From: Microbacterium sp. K24
GTDB lineage: Bacteria > Actinomycetota > Actinomycetes > Actinomycetales > Microbacteriaceae
DNA length: 35,572 bases
Direction: 5' to 3'
Assembly (NCBI RefSeq): GCF_004794465.1
Contig: NZ_SSDJ01000155.1
Coordinates: 1-35,572, forward strand
The notes under the pieces were generated by a model. The model searched no databases and was not told the DNA's origin. It worked only from the letters and a program-made list of their open reading frames with translations. The translations under genes and the position numbers were made by a program. Of the stretch, positions 15,506 through 24,580 are shown piece by piece. How positions within the stretch are numbered: position 1 is the first letter of the stretch; the number at the start of each line of letters is the position of its first letter.

Positions 15506-16081
15506 ATGACGAGAATCGGCGATGAGGTCTTCCGCCCGATCATGCGGGCGCTCGACGATGCCCCCGTGCACCTGCGGGGGGTCGGCGATGTGCCGCGCCT
15601 CCTGAAGCGTCAGCAGCGGCGCAACCAGGACGGTGTGGCCGACATCGACCGCACGCCCGACGGCATGCCTGACGGTCCCGTCCACGGTCCGGACCTCCCG
15701 AACCCGGGTGGCGACGGTCCGGTCGAGTTCCACGTTCCCGAGGGCGCATCGCCCGCGGAGATCGCGCAGTTCCACGACTACGTGAATCGCAGCAACCAGT
15801 ATCTCGCCGACGGCTCGCTGTCGGGCTCCGGCCGCGTGAGCACCGCCGGAGAGATCAGCCGGGAAGCGCGCCGGGAAGCACGCCTCGAACGCGCTCGCGC
15901 GCTCGCCGACGGCAACCCCTACCAGGGCATCGTCGCGCACGTGCCCGACTCGACCTGGGTCGGGCAGGGCAAGCCGCCGGGATGGGGCGACTACACTAGC
16001 CGTGTGAACTCGAGCCTCGCCGGGCAGGTCAACCGCTACCCGGTGGGACACAATCCGACGATCTTCATAGTGAGGGAATGA
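15506..16081 (+). CDS. Toxin 3: putative HxxD nuclease-type toxin (Ntox15-like)
   Basis: The 191-residue protein has a head (EVFRPIMRALDDAPVHLRGV) like those of toxins 1 and 2, a Pro/Gly/Asp linker (45-80), and a C-terminal domain from about 85. That domain ends in HVPDSTW (145-151) and SRVNSSLAGQVNRYPVGHNP (165-184). A His-x-x-Asp followed by an Asn-Ser-Ser-x-Gly-x-Gln segment is the pattern of Ntox15 (toxin_15, Tde-type DNase) C-termini, and related HVPD...YP ends occur in polymorphic toxins as I recall. The gene directly after it is a SUKH immunity gene, which often guards nuclease toxins. The nuclease assignment is a hypothesis; toxin status is well supported by context. Confidence 0.6.
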   Translation: MTRIGDEVFRPIMRALDDAPVHLRGVGDVPRLLKRQQRRNQDGVADIDRTPDGMPDGPVHGPDLPNPGGDGPVEFHVPEGASPAEIAQFHDYVNRSNQYLADGSLSGSGRVSTAGEISREARREARLERARALADGNPYQGIVAHVPDSTWVGQGKPPGWGDYTSRVNSSLAGQVNRYPVGHNPTIFIVRE

Positions 16082-16614
16082 TGACCGACTGGCCCACGAA
16101 GATCGTCGAACTGGTGCGTGTCAAAGAGCGCATCGCGAAGCTCGATGTCGACAAGCTGTTCCCCTACACGCTCCCTGCCGTGGCGGCCCCGCCGGCACGG
16201 GTCGACGCGTTCGAGGAGCACACCGGTCTCACCCTCGACCCGGGGCACCGGTCGTTCCTGGAGGCGGCGGACGGCTGGCCGGCGTTCTTCGAGACGCAGG
16301 ACCTGCTGAGTCTGGAACAGCTCGCCGGCGGCGAGCACCGCGATGCCTTCACCGCCTGGATCGACTCGGCCCCGCCGCAGGCTCTCGCCGAGGGGTACTC
16401 CTCGGCGACGCTGCTGCCGATCGCCGTGGATCTGGAGATGCCGCTGTTCGCGGCCATGCCGGTGGTCGACGGGCGCGTCGCGAGTCAGGTCCTCTCGCTC
16501 GACCCTTCGGGCATCATCGACGACTTCGACTCCTTCGAGGCGTACTTCGACTCCACCATCGCCTATACGCTGCGCAACCTGGCGGACTTCGAGTCGGGCG
16601 CCTACCGCCTCTGA
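16078..16614 (+). CDS. SMI1/KNR4 (SUKH) family immunity protein
   Basis: The 178-residue protein starts with MM; ATG 16078 forms an ATGA overlap with the toxin stop, and ATG 16081 a TGATG overlap, so either may be used. The SUKH pattern is visible at about 38-82: PPARVDAFEEHTGLTLDPGH, then RSFLEAADGWPAFF and LLSLEQL, followed by a DFDSFEAYF helix near the C-terminus. SUKH proteins bind and block many unrelated toxins, mainly nucleases, in polymorphic toxin loci. As the last gene of cassette 3 it is the natural partner of toxin 3. It has no signal peptide and should act in the cytoplasm, where it protects the producer. Confidence 0.85.
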   Translation: MMTDWPTKIVELVRVKERIAKLDVDKLFPYTLPAVAAPPARVDAFEEHTGLTLDPGHRSFLEAADGWPAFFETQDLLSLEQLAGGEHRDAFTAWIDSAPPQALAEGYSSATLLPIAVDLEMPLFAAMPVVDGRVASQVLSLDPSGIIDDFDSFEAYFDSTIAYTLRNLADFESGAYRL

Positions 16615-16698
16615 GCATCCGTCGCAGAACACCACCACGCACCGACTTCTCACGGTGACGGCCCCCTCATGGCAGGATGTTGCGTGGGGGGTCTTTCC

Positions 16699-17481
16699 GT
16701 GACTGATGTGAATCCAACGACGGAGATCGACAGCGCCGTGCCGACGGCCGTGCGTGAGGTCGTGCCGCTGCGGCTCGAGTTCGCCGGGGAGTGGCATGAT
16801 CTGCCGACCGACCGGCCGTTCATCATCGGCCGAGAGGGCGACCTCGAGATCGATGACAACCCCTATCTCCATCGGCACTTCCTCGAGCTGCGGCATCGCG
16901 ACGGGCTGTGGTGGCTGGCGAACGTCGGCGTACGCCTGGCCGCGACGATCTCCAGCGCCGGCGGCGCCGTGCAGTCGTGGCTCTCGCCGGGTGCGCGGAT
17001 GCCGCTCGTCTTCGAGCGCAGCGTGATCGTGTTCACCGCCGGCCCCTTCACGTACGAGCTGAGCCTGCACACCGAGGAGGCTCCGTACGAGGTCTCGCGA
17101 CAGGTCGAGGCGTCGATGAGCGGTGAGACCACGGTCATGCCCGCCAGCTTCACGCCGCTGCAGAAGCAGCTCATCGTCGCGCTCGCCGAGCCGATGCTCC
17201 GGCGCGAGGGCGTGAGCATGAACGAGCTGCCGTCGTCGAGTGCCGCGGCCCAGCGCCTCGGATGGACCATGAGCAAGTTCAACCGCAAGCTCGACAACGT
17301 GTGCGACAAGCTCGACCGCATGGGCGTTCAGGGGCTTCGCGGCGGCGCCGGCAAGCTCGCGACGAACCGGCGCGCGCGCCTGGTGGAGTACGCCGTGACC
17401 TCGCAGGTCGTCACGCGGGCCGATCTCCCCCTGCTCGACGACGAGGTGCTGCGGAATCAGAGCGACTCCGACGGCGACTGA
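16699..17481 (+). CDS. FHA-domain protein with C-terminal winged-helix-like domain
   Basis: I chose GTG 16699, after a G-run ribosome site (16686-16691), over ATG 16669, which gives an unlikely MAGCCVGG head. The 260-residue product has an FHA domain at about 20-115 (FIIGREGDLEIDDNPYLHRH, LELRHRDG, a shortened Asn-Gly region). The C-terminal 100 residues (LTPLQ-like start FTPLQKQLIVALAEPMLRRE, then LGWTMSKFNRKLDNVCDKL) look like a winged helix with a recognition helix, as in regulators that bind DNA. It may couple the kinase signal to transcription of the island. It lacks the exact Ser-x-x-His of strong FHA domains (it has YLHRHFLEL), so phosphopeptide binding may be altered. Confidence 0.75.
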   Translation: MTDVNPTTEIDSAVPTAVREVVPLRLEFAGEWHDLPTDRPFIIGREGDLEIDDNPYLHRHFLELRHRDGLWWLANVGVRLAATISSAGGAVQSWLSPGARMPLVFERSVIVFTAGPFTYELSLHTEEAPYEVSRQVEASMSGETTVMPASFTPLQKQLIVALAEPMLRREGVSMNELPSSSAAAQRLGWTMSKFNRKLDNVCDKLDRMGVQGLRGGAGKLATNRRARLVEYAVTSQVVTRADLPLLDDEVLRNQSDSDGD

Positions 17482-17498
17482 CGGCCGCAGCGCGGCCG
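17482..17498. terminator. Hairpin between convergent genes
   Basis: CGGCCGC (17482-17488) pairs with GCGGCCG (17492-17498) around a three-base loop, starting right at the stop codon of the FHA gene and ending just before the stop of the minus-strand gene. There is no T-run, so it may be a weak bidirectional terminator or only GC-rich symmetry. Confidence 0.4.
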
Positions 17499-17504
17499 CG
17501 CGGC

Positions 17505-17975
17505 TCAGCGGGTCGCGTCGGCGAGGTGGCGCGCGTCGTGGCTCAGCACCTTGACGATGATGCCGTGGCGGCGAAGCTCCGAGGCCGTGCGCGCACCCTC
17601 TTCGGCGTCGCGGCCGAGCGCGTTGATGTTCGCGACGACCAGCACGTCGCCGACGTTGAGCGTCGCGATGAGCCGGCCGAGCCGGTCGCTCCAGCTCTCC
17701 AGGATGTCGGGAGCCGGGTGACGGAAGCCCTCGATCGGCACGCCGAAGCGGGTGAGGTCTTCGCGCTGCTCGACCACCGACGGCATGCCCTCGCGGGAGA
17801 CGACGAGTCCGACCAGACGCGATCCGACCGGGCGGGCGAGCCACCAGTCGCGGTTCTGCTGCAGCTCGGTGAAGCACTTGGGGCACTCCGCTGCCGCATG
17901 CGGCAGGTGCAGAGGGCTGGTGAGGGCGTCGTCGACCGATGCCGCTCCCTTCGTGGGTTCCATCGTCTCGCTCAT
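17505..17975 (-). CDS. Resolvase-like (serine recombinase N-terminal) domain protein
   Basis: The 156-residue protein starts at an ATG with GGAGGTGC upstream on the minus strand. Residues about 52-150 follow the serine-recombinase catalytic fold: SRLVGLVVSREGMPSVVEQR (strand 1 with a Ser and the following Glu-Gln helix), LTRFGVPIEGF, then GDVLVVANINALGRDAEEG (the 'GD.lvv..ldRlgR' block) and ELRRHGIIVKVLS. The Arg of the 'lsRlgR' motif is partly changed (NALGRD), and there is no DNA-binding tail. An N-terminal CPKCF could be half of a metal site. Active recombination is doubtful; it may be a domesticated regulator. It is monocistronic and convergent to the island. Confidence 0.6.
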   Translation of the reverse strand: MSETMEPTKGAASVDDALTSPLHLPHAAAECPKCFTELQQNRDWWLARPVGSRLVGLVVSREGMPSVVEQREDLTRFGVPIEGFRHPAPDILESWSDRLGRLIATLNVGDVLVVANINALGRDAEEGARTASELRRHGIIVKVLSHDARHLADATR

Positions 17976-18029
17976 CGCGCACCTCCGGGATCCATTCTGC
18001 CTTGATCCGGCCCCGCGCGGTGACCAGAC

Positions 18030-19956
<1,927 letters not shown>

Positions 19957-19979
19957 CACCCGATGACCCTGGGGGATCG

Positions 19980-20960
19980 ATGACGATGAACCTGGATGCG
20001 CTGTATCCGCCGATCGAGCCGTACGAGACGGGCGAACTGCTCGTCGGCGACGGCCACCGCGTGTACTGGGAGGCCAGCGGCAACCCGGACGGCAAGCCGG
20101 TCGTGTTCCTGCATGGTGGACCGGGGAGTGGGACCTCGCCCTGGCAGCGGCGGTTCTTCGACCCTGCCGTCTACCGGATCGTGCTGCTCGATCAGCGCGG
20201 CTGCGGACGCAGCACCCCGCACGCGAGTGCTCCCGACGCGGACTTCCGCTTCCTCACGACCGCGCACCTGATCGCCGACATCGAGCTGCTGCGAAAGAAC
20301 CTCGGCATCGCGAAGTGGCAGGTCTTCGGGGGCTCCTGGGGGAGCGCGCTGGCGCTCGCCTACGCGCAAGCCCATCCGGATGCCGTGACCGAGCTCGTGC
20401 TGCGGGGGATCTTCACGCTGCGGCGCGAGGAGCTCGAGTGGTTCTACGAGGGTGGCGCCGCGGCGCTGTTCCCCGACCTCTGGGAGGAGTTCCTCGCTCC
20501 GATCCCGGTGCTGGAGCGCTCGCGCATGATCGAGGCCTACCACCGCCGGCTGTTCGACCCCGACCCCGCCGTGCACGTTCCGGCCGCGGTCGCCTGGTCG
20601 ACCTGGGAGGCGTCGACCGTCACGCTCCGCCCGGATGCCGCGCAGATCGCCGCCATGTCGGACGCGCGCAACGCCACCGCCTTCGCGCGCATCGAGAACC
20701 ACTTCTTCGTGAACCGCGGCTGGTGGACGGAAGGGCAGCTGATCGCGGGTGTGGGTGGCATCCGTCACATCCCCGCTGTCATCGTGCAGGGCCGTCACGA
20801 CGTGTGCACGCCGATGATGACCGCGTGGGACCTGCATCGGGCGTGGCCGGAGGCGGAGTTCGTCGTGGTCGACGACGCCGGCCACTCGGCCGCGGAGCCC
20901 GGCATCCAGCAGGCCCTGCGCGACGCGACCGACCGGTTCGCCGCTCCGTCCGGTCGTTGA
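19980..20960 (+). CDS. pip: Proline iminopeptidase
   Basis: The 326-residue alpha/beta-hydrolase starts at ATG 19980 after a GGGGG ribosome site; ATG 19986 is an alternative. It removes N-terminal proline from peptides. The first residues (LYPPIEPYETGELLVGDGHR), the oxyanion-hole HGGPGSG, DQRGCGRSTPH, nucleophile Ser119 in GGSWGS, Asp in GRHDVCTP and His in DDAGHSA are all present in the usual spacing for family S33. ENHFFVNRGWW is another family signature. No signal peptide, so it is cytoplasmic. It is 23 bp after the zinc peptidase and may be cotranscribed with it; a shared role in peptide turnover is only suggested. Confidence 0.96.
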   Translation: MTMNLDALYPPIEPYETGELLVGDGHRVYWEASGNPDGKPVVFLHGGPGSGTSPWQRRFFDPAVYRIVLLDQRGCGRSTPHASAPDADFRFLTTAHLIADIELLRKNLGIAKWQVFGGSWGSALALAYAQAHPDAVTELVLRGIFTLRREELEWFYEGGAAALFPDLWEEFLAPIPVLERSRMIEAYHRRLFDPDPAVHVPAAVAWSTWEASTVTLRPDAAQIAAMSDARNATAFARIENHFFVNRGWWTEGQLIAGVGGIRHIPAVIVQGRHDVCTPMMTAWDLHRAWPEAEFVVVDDAGHSAAEPGIQQALRDATDRFAAPSGR

Positions 20961-21008
20961 CGTTTCGTCTCGTCGCTGCGCTCCTCGCTCAACGAACGGG
21001 AAACGTCA
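20958..21008. terminator. Bidirectional terminator-like inverted repeat
   Basis: TGACGTTTC (20958-20966) and GAAACGTCA (21000-21008) are perfect complements that straddle the stop codons of two convergent genes. The inner part (TCTCGTCGCTGCGCTCCTCG) resembles short intergenic repeats I have seen in Microbacteriaceae. It should stop transcription from both sides. Confidence 0.6.
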
Positions 21009-22802
21009 GGCGCGCATCGCGCGGAGCAGCGTCTTCACGAGTCCGACCACGCCGCCGGTCGCCCGGTAGCGGGTGAGGCCCTCGCTGACGGCGGCACCGG
21101 TGCGCGCCGAGACGAACCACGGCGGCTTGGGCAGGATCGTCAGGCGACCGCCGCCGTTGAGCAGCGGCAGCGAGCGCGGCAGGGGTCGGAACGGACCGCG
21201 GATCACGGAGCGCTCGACCCGATCGAGCAGCAGCGCGTTGTGCACGACCCCGATGCCGCTGCCGACGTCGTCGATCGTGTTGCCGGGGAAGGCGCCCCAG
21301 GTCATGGTCGGGGTGATGAAGCCGAAGGCGGTCCAGCCGTTGATCGCGATCGATCCGTAGTGCAAGGCCGTGATCGCCCGCTCGAATCCCGCGCCGAGCG
21401 CCTTCTCGGTGACCGGGTCGATCAGCAGGTTCGCCCCGAGCGTGCCCTGGAGCTTCTCGTTCGCGTGGGCGACGGCGGCGTCGAGGAAGGCCTGGCCCGT
21501 GCCGGGCACGGTGACCACGCCGAGCACGGGAGAGAAGTACTCGGTCGTCTGGAGCGCCGCAGGGTCGTCGTCGCCCTCGATCTCGACGAGGAGCCGCTCG
21601 CCGAGCACGAGGGCATCCGGATACGCGTCCGTCGCGAGGTGCATCCGCGACGGCGAACCGGGATACCAGACGGGGCGCTCGGGGGCACCGGCATAGGCCC
21701 GGCGGAGCGCCGCGCGGAAGGCGTCGGCCTGATCCCAGTCGGAGGAGAGGATGACGACCTGGCCCGCGATGCAGTTGTGGCCGGAGTTCTGCAGCCGCAT
21801 CGTCGCGACGTGCTCCGCGTGATAGGTGATGTCGGCATCCGTCCACCGGCCGGGCACGATGATGATCGGGGACACGCCGCCGAGCTCCGCCGTGATCGGC
21901 TTCTTTAACTGCGGGCGGTTCTCGCGCCGGCGCCGCTTCGTCGCCGCGGCGCCCGCGCCTTTCGACGGACCCCAGACGATCGCGTCGAAGGTCGCGGCCG
22001 AACCGGTGATGTGCACATGCGCGAGACCGGGGTGACCCGTGAGGTAGGCGCCCACCTCGGGACCGCCGCGCACGATCCGCAGGAATCCCGGCTCGATGAG
22101 GGGAGCGAGCGCCCGCTTGTACACCGGCACGAGCGCATCCTGCGTCGGGTTCACCTTGAGCAGGACGGTGCGGTTGTGGGCGAGGAGTTCGTACATCACG
22201 TCGAGCACCGGGATCGAGGTGATGTTGCCCGCGCCGAGCACGAGGCCGACGCCGGCGGGTGCGGCGGGCGTGCGCTGTGCGAGCCCGGCGCCGGCGCGCG
22301 CAGCGTTCGGGGTGACGCCCGGCTCCAGCCAGACCTCGCCGGTGTAGCCCGACAGCAGGAAGCGGTCGATGCCCGTCAACGGGAACGCCTGCACGCGCGT
22401 GCGGCCTCCCGGTGCCCGGCCGATCCGGATGCCGTCGAGCGGATTCCTGCCTTCCGCCAGCCGGGAGAGGGTCTCGATGTACGCGTCGAGAGCGCCGAGC
22501 ACGCTGTAGGGGCCGCTGAGCCACTCCTCGCCGGCGAGCGGATGCCGTGCATCGAGGCCCTTCGACGCGGAGGCGGTCGTCGCCCAGTCCTCGGCCGAGG
22601 CGGCGACGCTCGTGCGCACGGCCCGGAGCAGTGTCACGCGCTGCGCGACGGTCAGCGCCGACCACGTCCGGGCGCCGACCTGGAGCTGGTCGATCGCGCC
22701 GTCTAGGCGGTCGCGCACGCCCTCGTCGAGTGCCGGAGCTGCGGCCTTCGGTGCGGGCTCGTCAGCCCGGGACGGAGCGGCGGGCGTGGTCGCAGAAGTC
22801 AT
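21006..22802 (-). CDS. Aldehyde dehydrogenase family protein
   Basis: The 598-residue protein starts at MTSATTPAAP, with GAAGGAGA upstream; a start at 22865 would lack this site and overlap the transporter gene. Catalytic marks: Glu in ITAELGGVSPI and the nucleophilic Cys in SGHNCIAGQ; NITSIP and ITGSAATFD form the NAD-binding part. Conserved NSGHNC and ATMRLQN blocks place it in a long-chain subgroup with an extra C-terminal ~80 residues (LLDRVERSVIRGPFRPLPRS onward) not seen in classic aldehyde dehydrogenases. A basic loop, ATKRRRRENRP, precedes the ELGG. The substrate is unknown. It is the only enzyme of its pathway here. Confidence 0.9.
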   Translation of the reverse strand: MTSATTPAAPSRADEPAPKAAAPALDEGVRDRLDGAIDQLQVGARTWSALTVAQRVTLLRAVRTSVAASAEDWATTASASKGLDARHPLAGEEWLSGPYSVLGALDAYIETLSRLAEGRNPLDGIRIGRAPGGRTRVQAFPLTGIDRFLLSGYTGEVWLEPGVTPNAARAGAGLAQRTPAAPAGVGLVLGAGNITSIPVLDVMYELLAHNRTVLLKVNPTQDALVPVYKRALAPLIEPGFLRIVRGGPEVGAYLTGHPGLAHVHITGSAATFDAIVWGPSKGAGAAATKRRRRENRPQLKKPITAELGGVSPIIIVPGRWTDADITYHAEHVATMRLQNSGHNCIAGQVVILSSDWDQADAFRAALRRAYAGAPERPVWYPGSPSRMHLATDAYPDALVLGERLLVEIEGDDDPAALQTTEYFSPVLGVVTVPGTGQAFLDAAVAHANEKLQGTLGANLLIDPVTEKALGAGFERAITALHYGSIAINGWTAFGFITPTMTWGAFPGNTIDDVGSGIGVVHNALLLDRVERSVIRGPFRPLPRSLPLLNGGGRLTILPKPPWFVSARTGAAVSEGLTRYRATGGVVGLVKTLLRAMRA

Positions 22803-22830
22803 CGGCGTCTCCTTCGGACGGGATCCCAGC

Positions 22831-24222
22831 TTATGCGCCGGGTGCGGGGGCGACGTCGATGTCATGCCGGCGGAGGCCGTAGCGACGCAGGGCCAGCAGG
22901 CTGGCGGCCATCAGCGCCGCGGGAAGGATGCTGAAGCTGAGCACGATGCCCGTGATGGCGGCATCCGGCTGTTGCACGGACGCGCCCGCGACCGTAGAGA
23001 CGTATCCGGTCGCGGCGAGGGTCAGCGACACGGCGGTCGCGCCGAGGGCGAAGCCGACCGTCTCGCCCGCCGTCCAGATGCCGGTGAACGTGCCGGCCTG
23101 GCCGGGGCCGCTGGTGCGCTCATCGTGCGAGATGACGTCGGGCAGCATCGCCATCGGCAGCGACTGCAGCCCGGCGTACGCGATTCCGGCCACGGCGACC
23201 GAGGCGTAGATCCATGCGCCCGGCGCCCAGACCGCTGCCGTGATGGTGAGCGCGGCCGCGGCGAACAGGACGCTCGCGATCGCGAAGGCGCGCTCCTTGC
23301 CGATCCGCCGGGCGATGATCGTCCAGGCGGGGGTCGCGATCAGCGCAGGACCGACGAGCGCGATGAACACGAGCGTCACCGCGTCCTCCGAGCGCAGCAC
23401 CCACGTCGCGACGTACTGCGCGCCGGCCAGCATCGTTCCGGTCGCCAGCGCCTGCAGCAGGAACGTGCCCAGGAGCGCGCGGAACGGCTGGCTGCGCCGC
23501 AGCGCGCGGAACCCGGAGAGGTACTGATCCCGCCAGGGCGAGGCGGGGGCGACGGATGCCGCAACCGCGGGGACGCTCGTCGCAGGCGCGGCGGTCCGTG
23601 CGGCGATCAGCATGCCGACGCCGATCACGACACCGGCCGCGATGCCCATCACGAGGTAGCCGAGCACGGGGTCGGATCCGGCGTTGCGCAGAGCGGGTCC
23701 GCCGGCGCCGAACAGCAGGATCGCGGCGGTGAGCACGACGACCCGCCAGCCGAGCAGGCGCGTGCGCTCGTCATAGCTCCCGGTCAGCTCCGCGGGGAGG
23801 GCGACGTACGGCACCTGGAACAGGCTGAACGCGGTGGCCGTCGCGAGGAACGCCAGCAGCACGCAGACGGCTCCGGCGACCGGACCCCATGACGGCGGCA
23901 CCGCGAACGTGAGCGCGAAGCACAGCGGCAGCGTGAGAGCACCGGTGACCATGAAGCCGCGCCGCGAGCCGGTGCGCGCGAGCTGGCGATCCGATGCCGC
24001 CCCGATCAGCGGGTCGATGATCACGTCCCAGATCTTCGCGAGGGTGACGATCAATCCCGCCGCCAGCGCGGCCACACCGAGGTTGTCGGTCAGGAAGTAC
24101 GTGAGGACCAGCCCCGGGAGGGTGGCGTAGCCGCCGGTGCCGACCGAACCGATCGCATACAGCACGACGGTACGCGGAGACAGGCGGACGGATGCGCGTT
24201 CGGATCGAGCCTCAGTGCTCAT
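22831..24222 (-). CDS. MFS transporter, GPH/MelB-like sugar:cation symporter
   Basis: The 463-residue membrane protein has about 12 hydrophobic helices. The GPH family pattern is clear at the N-terminus: PGLVLTYFLTDNLGV, then KIWDVIIDPLIGAASDR with the Asp residues used for cation and sugar in MelB, and GSRRGFMVTGAL in the first loop. FSLFQVPYVALPAEL is the matching helix-5 motif. Members carry glycosides, pentosides or hexuronides with Na+ or H+. A minus-strand TACACT (24234-24229) lies six bases before the ATG, suggesting a leaderless transcript, though it also follows the mycoredoxin gene by 45 bp. Substrate cannot be told. Confidence 0.88.
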   Translation of the reverse strand: MSTEARSERASVRLSPRTVVLYAIGSVGTGGYATLPGLVLTYFLTDNLGVAALAAGLIVTLAKIWDVIIDPLIGAASDRQLARTGSRRGFMVTGALTLPLCFALTFAVPPSWGPVAGAVCVLLAFLATATAFSLFQVPYVALPAELTGSYDERTRLLGWRVVVLTAAILLFGAGGPALRNAGSDPVLGYLVMGIAAGVVIGVGMLIAARTAAPATSVPAVAASVAPASPWRDQYLSGFRALRRSQPFRALLGTFLLQALATGTMLAGAQYVATWVLRSEDAVTLVFIALVGPALIATPAWTIIARRIGKERAFAIASVLFAAAALTITAAVWAPGAWIYASVAVAGIAYAGLQSLPMAMLPDVISHDERTSGPGQAGTFTGIWTAGETVGFALGATAVSLTLAATGYVSTVAGASVQQPDAAITGIVLSFSILPAALMAASLLALRRYGLRRHDIDVAPAPGA

Positions 24223-24267
24223 CGCGCCAGTGTATCGGCGCGGCTCTCATCGCGAGGAGGAGTGCGG

Positions 24268-24531
24268 TCAGATCAGAGCGAGTTCGCGCAGCTTCGACTC
24301 GACGTCGGCGTTCGACGGCTCGACGTGGTGCGAGGCGTCCGGGTAGAGCACCACCGGGATGTTCATGCGGCCCGAGATCTCCTTCGCGACGTCGGCCGCC
24401 GAGGGGTCGGCCTCGAGGTCGACGTAGGTGTACTCGACGCCCAGCTCATCGAGCTGCTTCTTGGTGCGGCGGCAGTCGCTGCACCACTCGGCGCCGAACA
24501 TCGTGATCGTGTCAGAAGCGGGAGAAGTCAT
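24268..24531 (-). CDS. Mycoredoxin/glutaredoxin-like protein
   Basis: The 87-residue thioredoxin-fold protein has WCSDC (Cys17, Cys20) in place of the WCGYC of mycoredoxin-1, then RRTKKQLDELGVEYTYVDLE and cis-Pro in NIPVVLYPD. Actinobacterial mycoredoxins reduce mycothiol mixed disulfides; the size and the first 60 residues fit. The usual end (fvGG / dGs.l.ePs) is here HHVEPSNADVESKL. The CSDC active site differs from CGYC and may change redox potential. Good ribosome-site context is not obvious. Activity is inferred from the fold. Confidence 0.88.
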   Translation of the reverse strand: MTSPASDTITMFGAEWCSDCRRTKKQLDELGVEYTYVDLEADPSAADVAKEISGRMNIPVVLYPDASHHVEPSNADVESKLRELALI

Positions 24532-24580
24532 GGTTCCAGCCTACGGCCGCCCGGCTGGGTGGGCTCCGGGAGCGGCGGGG

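Noticed and set aside
17505..17975. Transposon or integrase of a mobile element
   Set aside because: No DNA-binding tail, no terminal inverted repeats, no target duplication seen; only a resolvase-like domain.
17988..18008. GGATC...GATCC dyad upstream of the resolvase-like gene
   Set aside because: Arms are only five bases and could easily occur by chance.
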